From Mesorhizobium sp. CA14 (lineage in GTDB: Bacteria > Pseudomonadota > Alphaproteobacteria > Rhizobiales > Rhizobiaceae): 64,000 bases of DNA. A program made the position numbers and the translations under genes. The stretch lies in contig NZ_JAIUHR010000023.1 of assembly GCF_020165195.1 (NCBI RefSeq), positions 45,009 to 109,008 on the forward strand, read 5' to 3'. Of the stretch, positions 24,349 through 31,773 are shown one piece after another; position 1 is the stretch's first letter, and every line of letters begins with the position of its first letter. The notes under the pieces were generated by a model. It was not told the origin of the DNA, did no database searches, and saw nothing but the letters and a program-made list of their open reading frames with translations.

Positions 24349-25179
24349 ATGTCAAACCCAGAGCCCCGCACTTTCCGCGCACTGTTCATTTCCGACGTGC
24401 ATCTCGGCTCGAAAGCGGCCAAGGCCGATTTCCTGATCGACTTCCTGCGCCATCACCATGCCGAAATCATTTATCTGGTCGGCGATATCGTCGACGGCTG
24501 GCGGCTGCGGCGCAGCTGGCATTGGCCGCAGAGTCACAACGACGTGGTGCAGAAGCTGCTGCGCAAGGCGCGCAAGGGCGCCTCGATCACCTATATCGCC
24601 GGCAATCACGACGAATTCGCGCGCCAGTTCCAGGGCGTGCATTTCGGCGGCATCGTCGTCGCCGACCGCGCCATCCACGAGACCGCCGACGGCCGGCGCC
24701 TGCTGGTCATCCATGGCGACCAGTTCGATACGGTGGTGCACAACCAGCGCTGGCTCGCTTATCTCGGCGACTATGCCTATGACACGGCGATGCTAATCAA
24801 CCGGGCGGTGACCAAGCTGCGCCATCTGCTCGGCCTGCCTTACTGGTCGTTCTCGTCATGGGCCAAGGTCAAGGTGAAGAAGGCGGTGAACTTCATCGGC
24901 TCGTTCCAGACGGTGCTTTCCGAAGAAGCGCGGCGCTCGCATGTCGATGGCGTGATCTGCGGCCACATCCATCACGCCGCGATCGAAAGCTACGGCGACG
25001 TGCAGTACATCAACACCGGCGACTGGGTCGAAAGCTGCACGGCGGTGGTCGAGCATTTTGATGGCCGCATGGAGATCCTGACATGGGCGCATGTGCTGCC
25101 CGAGGCGTCGGCCGGCAATGAAGCGCTGGTGCCGATCGACATCATCGACCTGACGGGCAGGGCGGCTCAGGCGGCCTGA
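24349..25179 (+). CDS. LpxH-like metallophosphoesterase
   Basis: A 276-residue calcineurin-like phosphoesterase of the type usually labelled UDP-2,3-diacylglucosamine diphosphatase. Metal-binding motifs in order: ISDVHLGS (near residue 14), VGDIVDGW, AGNHDEF, VIHGDQFD and CGHIHHAA, then YINTGDWVESCTA. LpxH cleaves UDP-diacylglucosamine in lipid A synthesis, but alphaproteobacteria generally use the unrelated LpxI. This longer relative may therefore act on another pyrophosphate or phospholipid. A basic amphipathic stretch (SWAKVKVKKAVNFIGS) suggests membrane contact. ATG 24349 follows AAGGG by about a dozen bases; the upstream frame is antisense to the SDR gene. Confidence 0.82.
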   Translation: MSNPEPRTFRALFISDVHLGSKAAKADFLIDFLRHHHAEIIYLVGDIVDGWRLRRSWHWPQSHNDVVQKLLRKARKGASITYIAGNHDEFARQFQGVHFGGIVVADRAIHETADGRRLLVIHGDQFDTVVHNQRWLAYLGDYAYDTAMLINRAVTKLRHLLGLPYWSFSSWAKVKVKKAVNFIGSFQTVLSEEARRSHVDGVICGHIHHAAIESYGDVQYINTGDWVESCTAVVEHFDGRMEILTWAHVLPEASAGNEALVPIDIIDLTGRAAQAA

Positions 25180-25319
25180 CCTCCCGGTTAAGCTTGGCGC
25201 CTTAGTCGCGCTGATGTGTGCGGCGCTCGCTCCAGGCCCAGTTCGTCAACAGCTTTGCCGCCAATCGATTGATCCAGCCAGTTCCGCCGCGCTTTGCAGC
25301 ATGTTACGGGGGCTAGACA

Positions 25320-25344
25320 CGTTGCATGGAAGTCATATGCAACG
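25320..25344. promoter_or_regulatory. inverted repeat upstream of MFS gene
   Basis: CGTTGCAT and ATGCAACG form a perfect 8-bp inverted repeat with a nine-base spacer, ending 16 bases before the transporter start codon at 25360. The position suits an operator, or a hairpin sequestering the ribosome site. No regulator gene is adjacent. Confidence 0.45.
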
Positions 25345-25359
25345 AAATTGGATCGATTC

Positions 25360-26574
25360 ATGTCGCTGCCGCCGCTATCGCCCAAACAGCTGGTCAAGCC
25401 TAGCCACTTCGAACTGCGCATGAGCCTGATCTTCGCGACCTTGTTCGTGTCGCAGGGCACGCATCTGCCTTATTTTCCGCTCTGGCTGCAGGCGAAAGGT
25501 TTTCATGCCGAGCAGATCGCCGTCATCCTGGCGGCGCCGATGTTCCTACGTGTGGTGACGACGCCGATGCTGACGGCGCTCGCCGACCGTGCGAAGGACC
25601 GCGCCAATGTCTACATCATACTGGTCGCGGCCTCGATGGTCGTCTCGGCCGGCTATTTCCTGCCGGCCACCTATACGATCGTGCTTGCCGTGTCGCTTTT
25701 GCTGACGATCGCCTGGACGCCGCATTCGCCGATGGCCGATTCGCTGGCGCTGTCGGGCGTGCGCCGCTTCGGCTCGAACTACACGGCGATGCGCAAATGG
25801 GGCTCGATCTCGTATCTCGGCGCCAATGTCGCGGGCGGCTTCATCCTGGCGGCCACGGGTCCGCAGGCGGTTCCGGTCATTATTTTCGTCGCGCTCGGCG
25901 CGGCTCTGGCCGCTGGGCTATGGGCGCCGCGCATGGGGCGACCTCGCAAGGCCTCGCCGCTGTCGGTTACCGAGATCCAGCATAAGGCGCCGAGCCTGTT
26001 CAACGCCTATTTCCTCTATTTCACGCTCGGCGTCGGCATCATCACCGCCAGCCACGCTTTCCTCTACGGCTTCGTGTCGATCTACTGGAAGTCGATCGGC
26101 ATCGGCGATTCCGTCGTTGGCCTGCTGTGGGCCTGGGGCGTGGTCTCCGAAGTCTGCATGTTCCTGTTTTTCAACCGTATTTTTGCTTCCATCTCGGTGG
26201 TCCGGGTGATGGTTATCGCCGGTATCGGCTCGATCGTGCGCTGGATCGCCTTTCCGCTGGTCTGGCCGCTTGGTCTTGGCGTCGCCGGCTTCTTCGGCGT
26301 CCAGACGCTGCATTCGGTGTCGGTGGCAATGGTGTTGATCGGCCTGCAGAAAATGATCGGCGAGACGGTCTCCGAGGAGCGCACGGGTGCCGCGCAAGGC
26401 ATCGCCTATTTCTTCAACGGCTTCTTCATGGCGGCGGTGACGCTCGCGTCCGGCCCGCTCTATGATCGCCTAGGCGTCGACGGTTTCTGGGCGATGATCC
26501 CGATTGCGATCGCCGGCATGGTGCTGATAGGCCTCGCTTCCCGCTCAGCCCCAAAGCACGCTGTCAGGGGGTGA
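25360..26574 (+). CDS. MFS transporter (PPP/HcaT-like)
   Basis: A 404-residue, 12-helix major facilitator of the 3-phenylpropionate permease-like (MFS_1-like) group. Features: the opening FVSQGTHLPYFPLWL in helix 1, the family motif ADRAKDRANVY after helix 2, MRKWGSISYLGANVAGG in helix 5 and EERTGAAQGIAYFFNG in the second half. Members carry small acids or nucleosides by proton symport; the substrate is unknown here. An inverted repeat directly upstream may be an operator. Its 3' end overlaps the convergent dipeptide epimerase gene by 30 bases. Confidence 0.85.
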   Translation: MSLPPLSPKQLVKPSHFELRMSLIFATLFVSQGTHLPYFPLWLQAKGFHAEQIAVILAAPMFLRVVTTPMLTALADRAKDRANVYIILVAASMVVSAGYFLPATYTIVLAVSLLLTIAWTPHSPMADSLALSGVRRFGSNYTAMRKWGSISYLGANVAGGFILAATGPQAVPVIIFVALGAALAAGLWAPRMGRPRKASPLSVTEIQHKAPSLFNAYFLYFTLGVGIITASHAFLYGFVSIYWKSIGIGDSVVGLLWAWGVVSEVCMFLFFNRIFASISVVRVMVIAGIGSIVRWIAFPLVWPLGLGVAGFFGVQTLHSVSVAMVLIGLQKMIGETVSEERTGAAQGIAYFFNGFFMAAVTLASGPLYDRLGVDGFWAMIPIAIAGMVLIGLASRSAPKHAVRG

Positions 26575-27528
26575 AACGAGCGATCCCCGGTAGACGAGAC
26601 CAGGCTCGCGATCGCGCGTAAGCAGCAGCGGGCCGTCGAGGTCGACGAAGTCGGCATCGTGCGCGAGCAGCACGGCCGGCGCCATGGCGAGCGAGGTGCC
26701 GACCATGCAGCCAACCATGATGCCGAAGCCGAGATCGCGCGCGCGGTCGCGCAATTTCAACGCCTCGGTCAGGCCGCCGGATTTGTCGAGCTTGATGTTG
26801 ACGGCGTCGTAGAGACCGACCAGCGCATCAAGGTCCTTCGCCGCATGCACGCTTTCGTCCGCGCAGACCGGCACCGGATGCGCGATCCGGCGCAGGATCT
26901 CGTCTTGGCCCGCCGGCAGCGGCTGTTCGACGAGCGCGATGCCGTGTTGGGCGGCGAAGGCAAGGTTCGCCTCGACAGTCTCGTCGGTCCAGCCCTCATT
27001 GGCATCGAGGACGATGCGGCTTTCGGGAGCGGCCTCCGTTACGGCGCGAATCCTCGCCATGTCGTTGTCGCCGCCGATCTTGACCTTGAGCAGAGGCCGC
27101 ATGGCATTGGCGCGCGCCTGCGCCGCCATGGCCTCCGGCTCGGCGAGCGACAGCGTGTAGGCGGTTTCCAGCGGCCTGGTCGGAAGGACGCCGATCGCCG
27201 CCGCCACGGGCGTGCCGGTCAGCTTGGCTTCCAGGTCCCAAAGGGCGCAGTCGATGGCGTTTCGCGCGGCGCCCGCGGGCATCGCTGCGAGCAGAGCGGT
27301 CCGATCGATGCCGGCGATGATCGGATCACGCATGGCTTCGATGGCCGCGCGCACCCCCTCCATGGTCTCGCCGTAGCGCTTGTAAGGCACGCACTCGCCG
27401 CGCCCGGAACGTCCCCCGTCGGTGATCGTTACGGTGACGACTTCGGCCTCGGTTTTGGATCCGCGTGAGATGGTGAAGGTGCCGGCGATCGGGAATCGCT
27501 CCATTTCGACCGAAATGACACGCGCCAT
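26545..27528 (-). CDS. dipeptide epimerase, enolase superfamily
   Basis: A 327-residue enolase-superfamily enzyme, probably an L-Ala-D/L-Glu-type dipeptide epimerase used to recycle murein peptides. The acid/base lysine lies in LLKVKIGG (K-x-K), metal ligands are in VLDANEGW, VEQPLPAG and VCADES, and the second catalytic lysine is in VNIKLDKSGGL. The C-terminal GCMVGTSLAMAPA also fits the muconate-lactonizing/epimerase subgroup. GGAGAAG eight bases upstream supports ATG 27528; the longer frame lacks a ribosome site. Related enzymes act on other dipeptides, so specificity is uncertain. It is divergent from the Mla operon. Confidence 0.87.
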   Translation of the reverse strand: MARVISVEMERFPIAGTFTISRGSKTEAEVVTVTITDGGRSGRGECVPYKRYGETMEGVRAAIEAMRDPIIAGIDRTALLAAMPAGAARNAIDCALWDLEAKLTGTPVAAAIGVLPTRPLETAYTLSLAEPEAMAAQARANAMRPLLKVKIGGDNDMARIRAVTEAAPESRIVLDANEGWTDETVEANLAFAAQHGIALVEQPLPAGQDEILRRIAHPVPVCADESVHAAKDLDALVGLYDAVNIKLDKSGGLTEALKLRDRARDLGFGIMVGCMVGTSLAMAPAVLLAHDADFVDLDGPLLLTRDREPGLVYRGSLVSPPDSVLWG

Positions 27529-27605
27529 AATTTTCTTCTCCGGCTGTGCGACACCGGTCTGCCGGCAAATCGACACGCCAGTCCCGTCAGGCTAAACAGG
27601 ACGCC

Positions 27606-28793
27606 ATGTTGACCATCCGCAAACGCGACGCAAGCGGCGAGGCCGCCAAGGAGGCCGAGCACCGGCCGCGCGTTGCCGTGGGCGAGGAAGAAGGCGTCCT
27701 GAGCTGCGCCTTTTCAGGCGTGTGGACGACGCGCACCGTCGCGGCGGTCGATGCCGACATGCGCAAGATCGAGCAGAGAAGCGGCGCGAAACAGCTGGTG
27801 CTCGACCTTTCCCACATCGAAAAGATGGACACGGCCGGCGCCTGGCTGATCGATCGGCTGGCGAGCGCCTTCGAGAAGAAAGGCACCGAGGTCCATTTGC
27901 AGGGTCAGAGCGAGATCGCCTCGATCCTGCTCGGCGCGGTCGGCGACGCGGTCCGCCGCGAGCCCGAATCGGGACCGGCCGGGCCGCCCAACATCATCCT
28001 GCGCGCGCTGGAGCTGGTCGGCCGGCGCGTCTATGAGATGGGCGACGATTTCCTGGCCTCGATGAACATCCTTGGCGCCACGATCCGCGGCGCGCAGATG
28101 AAGCTCGGGCGCGGTCACGCGGTCAATCCCGCCGCTATCTTCAACCAGATCGATCGCATGGGCGTCGGCGCCATACCGGTGGTGGTGCTGATGTCGGCCA
28201 TCGTCGGCGCCATCGTCGCCCAGCAGGGCGCCTATCAGCTCAGCTATTTCGGCGCCAACATCTTCGTCGTCGACCTCGTCGGCGTGCTTATTCTGCGCGA
28301 ACTCGGCGTGCTGATGACGGCGATTATGCTCGCCGGCCGTTCAGGCAGCGCCATCACCGCCGAGATCGGCTCGATGAAGATGCGCGAGGAGGTCGACGCG
28401 CTGAAGGTGATCGGCCTTAATCCGATCGGCGTGCTGGTCTTTCCGCGGCTCGTCGCGCTGGTGATCGGGCTGCCCTGTCTCACCATCATCGCCAATTTCG
28501 CAGCCCTTGCCGGCGGTATCGTCGCCGCCTGGCTCTACTCCGACATTCCGCCGGCCGCGTTCATCGACCGGCTGCGCGTCGCCATCGATCTCAGCACCAT
28601 CTTTGCCGGCTTGATCAAGGCGCCGTTCATGGCCCTGATCATCGGCATCATCGCATCGGTCGAGGGCATGAAGGTCGGCGGCAGCGCCGAATCGCTCGGC
28701 CTGCACGTCACCGCTTCGGTGGTGAAGTCGATCTTCGTCGTCATCATCCTCGACGGGCTTTTCGCCATGTTCTACGCAGCGATCGGATTCTGA
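27606..28793 (+). CDS. mlaE: STAS-MlaE phospholipid ABC transporter permease
   Basis: A 395-residue inner-membrane permease of the MlaE family, fused at its N-terminus (about residues 25-115) to a STAS domain with LVLDLSHIEKMDTAGAWLIDRL. In enterobacteria that STAS function is the separate MlaB protein. The permease part has five or six helices and the family motifs RMGVGAIPVVVLMSAIVGAI, LAGRSGSAITAEIGSMK and VIGLNPIGVLVFPR. It forms the core of a complex moving phospholipids between the inner and outer membranes. ATG 27606 has AGGA six bases upstream. First gene of a four-gene operon. Confidence 0.95.
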   Translation: MLTIRKRDASGEAAKEAEHRPRVAVGEEEGVLSCAFSGVWTTRTVAAVDADMRKIEQRSGAKQLVLDLSHIEKMDTAGAWLIDRLASAFEKKGTEVHLQGQSEIASILLGAVGDAVRREPESGPAGPPNIILRALELVGRRVYEMGDDFLASMNILGATIRGAQMKLGRGHAVNPAAIFNQIDRMGVGAIPVVVLMSAIVGAIVAQQGAYQLSYFGANIFVVDLVGVLILRELGVLMTAIMLAGRSGSAITAEIGSMKMREEVDALKVIGLNPIGVLVFPRLVALVIGLPCLTIIANFAALAGGIVAAWLYSDIPPAAFIDRLRVAIDLSTIFAGLIKAPFMALIIGIIASVEGMKVGGSAESLGLHVTASVVKSIFVVIILDGLFAMFYAAIGF

Positions 28794-28794
28794 G

Positions 28795-29607
28795 ATGGCG
28801 AATGGCAACGGCGCCACGGCAGCGGGGGAGGCGAACGACGACGAAATCGTGCTTTCGGTGCGCGACGTCACCGTCGCCATCGACGACAAGCTGATCCTCG
28901 ACAAGCTTTCGCTCGACATCAAGCGCGGGGAAATCCTCGGCTTCGTCGGCGCCTCGGGCGCCGGCAAATCGGTGCTGTTGCGCACGATGTTGGGACTGAT
29001 GCCGAAGCAATCGGGGACGATCTGCCTGTTCGGCGTCGACGTCGACAAGGCAAGCGACACCGACCGCTTGCGCATCGACATGCGGCTCGGCGTCCTTTTC
29101 CAGCATGGTGCGCTGTTTTCGGCGCTGACGGTGCTGGAAAACGTGCAGGTGCCGATGCGTGAATATCTCGACCTGCCGAAGGCGCTGATGGACGAACTCG
29201 CCATGCTCAAGATCGAGCTGGTCGGGTTGCCGGCCGATGCGGCGCAGAAATTTCCCTCCGAGCTGTCCGGCGGCATGATCAAGCGCGCGGCGCTGGCGCG
29301 CGCCTTGGCGCTCGATCCGGACATCGTCTTTCTCGACGAGCCGACATCGGGGCTCGACCCGATCAGCGCGGCCGAGTTCGACGAGCTGGTCGTCAAGCTC
29401 CGCGACACCATGGATCTGACAGTCTACATGGTCACGCACGACCTCGACACGCTGTTCACCGCTTGCGACCACGTGGCGGTGCTCGGCAAGAAGAGGGTGC
29501 TGGTCGAGGGCACGATCGACGACATGCTGAAGAGCGAGGAGCCGTGGGTGAAATCCTATTTCCGCGGAAAACGCGCCCGGCAACTTGATCTTGCGGCGCG
29601 CGCATAG
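28795..29607 (+). CDS. mlaF: Mla ABC transporter ATPase
   Basis: A 270-residue ATP-binding subunit powering the Mla phospholipid transporter. Walker A is GASGAGKSVLLRT, the signature is LSGGMIKRAALARALALDP, Walker B is IVFLDEPTSGLDP and the H-loop is MVTHDLDTL. The gene starts one base after the mlaE stop, so the two are translationally coupled. The product works as a dimer on the cytoplasmic face beneath MlaE. Confidence 0.95.
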   Translation: MANGNGATAAGEANDDEIVLSVRDVTVAIDDKLILDKLSLDIKRGEILGFVGASGAGKSVLLRTMLGLMPKQSGTICLFGVDVDKASDTDRLRIDMRLGVLFQHGALFSALTVLENVQVPMREYLDLPKALMDELAMLKIELVGLPADAAQKFPSELSGGMIKRAALARALALDPDIVFLDEPTSGLDPISAAEFDELVVKLRDTMDLTVYMVTHDLDTLFTACDHVAVLGKKRVLVEGTIDDMLKSEEPWVKSYFRGKRARQLDLAARA

Positions 29608-29621
29608 CCATAAGTGGGGCG

Positions 29622-30995
29622 ATGGAAACAAGAGCCAACTACATTATTGTCGGCATCTTCACGCTGGGTGCGATCCTGGCGGCCTTCGCCTTCGTCTATT
29701 GGACAGCGGCGATCGGCGAAAGGGGCGAAACGGCAATGCTGCGCGTGCGCATTCCGGGTTCGGCCTCAGGTCTCGGCCGCGGCAGCTTCGTGCTGTTCAA
29801 CGGCGTCAAGGTCGGTGACGTCAAACGGGTTTACATCGACGTTGACAATCCGACGGTGGCCATCGCCGACACCGAGATTGACCGCATGACGCCGATCACC
29901 AAGTCGACACAGGCCGATATCGGGCTGGCCGGCTTGACCGGCCAAGCCAATATCGAACTCCGGGGTGCCGACCCCAAGGAAGCGAAGCTGCTCGACGAGG
30001 CGGAGAAAGAGGGCAGGATCCCCGAGATTACCGCCAATCCGTCGGCGGTCACCAACCTTCTGCAGACGGCGCAGAACATCTTCACGCGCGCCGACAAGGT
30101 GCTGAGCGAGCTCGAAGGCTTTACCAAGGACGTTCGCGGCCCGCTGACGCAGACGGTTAAGAATGTCGAGACCTTCTCGGACGCGCTGGCCAAGAACTCC
30201 GACGGCATCGACAAGTTCCTGTCCGCGGTGAGCTCGCTTTCGGATCAGCTGAAGAACGTCTCGGGCCGCCTCGACAGCACGCTTAAGGCCGCCGAAGGCC
30301 TGCTCAATTCCGTCGACAAGGACCAGATCAAGAGCATCGTGGCCAATGTCGACACGGTGACGGCGAACCTGAAGGAGACCTCGAAGCAGTTCGATACCGT
30401 TATCGGCAACGTCAACACGGCGGTCGGCTCGATCAACGATTTCGCCAAGCAGACGCAAGGGACGCTGGCCAGGGTCAACGGCGTGCTCGACGGCATTGAT
30501 CCGAACGACGTCCGCACCGCGCTCGCCAATATCCAGAAGGCGAGCGACAGCGCCAACAAGGCGGCCGCGGACATAGCCAAGGTCACGGACAAGATCGCCA
30601 GCCGCTCCGACGATATCAACGATACGATTAGGAATGCCCGCCAGCTTGCGCAGCGCCTCAACGATGCTTCGGTACGCGTCGATGGCATCCTCGAAAAGAT
30701 CGACAATCTTCTCGGCTCCGGCGAGGCCAACGGCGTGATGGCCGATGCCAGGGCCACATTGAAATCCTTCAAGCAGGTGGCCGATACGCTGAATTCCCGC
30801 CTCGGCACCATCGTGGACAACCTGTCGCGCTTCTCCGGCCAGGGCCTGCAGAATGTCCAGGGGCTGGTGCAGGACAGCCGGCGCTCGATCAATCGCATCG
30901 AGGAAGCGGTAACCGATCTCAGCCGCAACCCGCAGCGCATTCTGTCCGGCGGCGCCGGCGAGGTCCGACAGTTCGATGGAAGGGCACGGCGTTGA
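29622..30995 (+). CDS. mlaD: MCE-domain protein of the Mla system
   Basis: A 457-residue periplasmic lipid-binding protein anchored by one N-terminal helix (residues 7-27). The MCE domain follows (about 38-115: RVRIPGSASGLGRGSFVLFNGVKVGDVKRV, which spans two strands, and GLAGLTGQANIELRG). The rest, about 330 residues, is long amphipathic helix with many LNSVDKDQIKSI- or VDTVTANLKE-like turns, much longer than the roughly 180-residue E. coli MlaD. That extension probably forms a coiled tube reaching across the periplasm. It begins 14 bases after mlaF, and the next lipoprotein gene follows closely. Confidence 0.93.
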   Translation: METRANYIIVGIFTLGAILAAFAFVYWTAAIGERGETAMLRVRIPGSASGLGRGSFVLFNGVKVGDVKRVYIDVDNPTVAIADTEIDRMTPITKSTQADIGLAGLTGQANIELRGADPKEAKLLDEAEKEGRIPEITANPSAVTNLLQTAQNIFTRADKVLSELEGFTKDVRGPLTQTVKNVETFSDALAKNSDGIDKFLSAVSSLSDQLKNVSGRLDSTLKAAEGLLNSVDKDQIKSIVANVDTVTANLKETSKQFDTVIGNVNTAVGSINDFAKQTQGTLARVNGVLDGIDPNDVRTALANIQKASDSANKAAADIAKVTDKIASRSDDINDTIRNARQLAQRLNDASVRVDGILEKIDNLLGSGEANGVMADARATLKSFKQVADTLNSRLGTIVDNLSRFSGQGLQNVQGLVQDSRRSINRIEEAVTDLSRNPQRILSGGAGEVRQFDGRARR

Positions 30996-31074
30996 CTCCG
31001 GCTGCCGCGACCGCCAAGAAAATGAACTGCAAATGCGGGTTGATCGTAAGATCCGGGGACAACGGGGATCACGC

Positions 31075-31686
31075 GTGAAGTCGGTGAGGGTGGTGGCGGG
31101 GACTTTCAGATCATCCGCGGCAGCGTTGCTGGTGCTTGCGCTTGCCGGCTGCGCGGCCCTGGGCGCCAGGCCGGCGCCGCTCGACACGTTCGAATTGTCG
31201 GCGCCGTCGGTCGACGTGCGTGCCCACAGCCGTCGCCAGATCCTGATCGCCCAGCCGTCGGCGCTCAAGGCGCTGGATAGCCAGAACATCGTCATCAGGC
31301 CTTCCGACCGGTCGATCCAGTTCCTGAAGGGCGCGCAATGGGCGGACCGGTTGCCGCTGATCGTCCAGGCAAGGCTTGCCGAAACCTTCCAGCGCTCCGG
31401 CAGCTTTGCCGGCGTCGGCAAGCCGGGCGAGGGGTTGGCGATCGACTACCAGATCATCGTCGAGGTGCGCTCCTTCGAGGTGCGCGTCGATGGCGGCGAG
31501 CATGCCGATGTCGACCTGTTCGTGCGCGTCCTGAACGACCGCAATGGCGAGGTACGCGCCTCGAAGAGCTTCGCCGCGAGCGCGCCGGTCTCCGGCGGCG
31601 GCAATGCGGCTTATGTCGACGCCTTGGACAAAGCCTTTGGACAGGCGGCGAAGGACATCGTCCGCTGGACGGATTCGACGATCTGA
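31075..31686 (+). CDS. ABC-type transport auxiliary lipoprotein
   Basis: A 203-residue lipoprotein of the PqiC-like ABC transport auxiliary family, found beside MCE systems. The lipobox is LALAGC, and the mature domain shows DTFELSAPSV, the LIAQPSALKALDSQNIVIRP stretch, QWADRLPLIVQARLAETFQRSG and AVDYQI-like strand LAIDYQIIVEV. GTG 31075 with GGGGA about eight bases upstream gives a normal 26-residue leader. ATG 31033 or 30976 would give very long leaders. The product likely sits on the outer membrane and receives lipid from the MlaD tube. Last gene of the operon before a strong terminator. Confidence 0.86.
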   Translation: MKSVRVVAGTFRSSAAALLVLALAGCAALGARPAPLDTFELSAPSVDVRAHSRRQILIAQPSALKALDSQNIVIRPSDRSIQFLKGAQWADRLPLIVQARLAETFQRSGSFAGVGKPGEGLAIDYQIIVEVRSFEVRVDGGEHADVDLFVRVLNDRNGEVRASKSFAASAPVSGGGNAAYVDALDKAFGQAAKDIVRWTDSTI

Positions 31687-31722
31687 ACGCGGACCAGGCC
31701 AACAATCGAAATCATGGACATG

Positions 31723-31750
31723 AAAAAGGCGGGTCGAGACCCGCCTTTTT
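31723..31750. terminator. bidirectional intrinsic terminator
   Basis: AAAAAGGCGGGT-CGAG-ACCCGCCTTTTT: a GC-rich stem flanked by five As and five Ts, so it works on both strands. It ends the mla operon (plus strand) and the giant polar protein gene (minus strand, ending at 31774). Confidence 0.95.
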
Positions 31751-31773
31751 AGTTCTGATTCCGCTTGGCGGCG

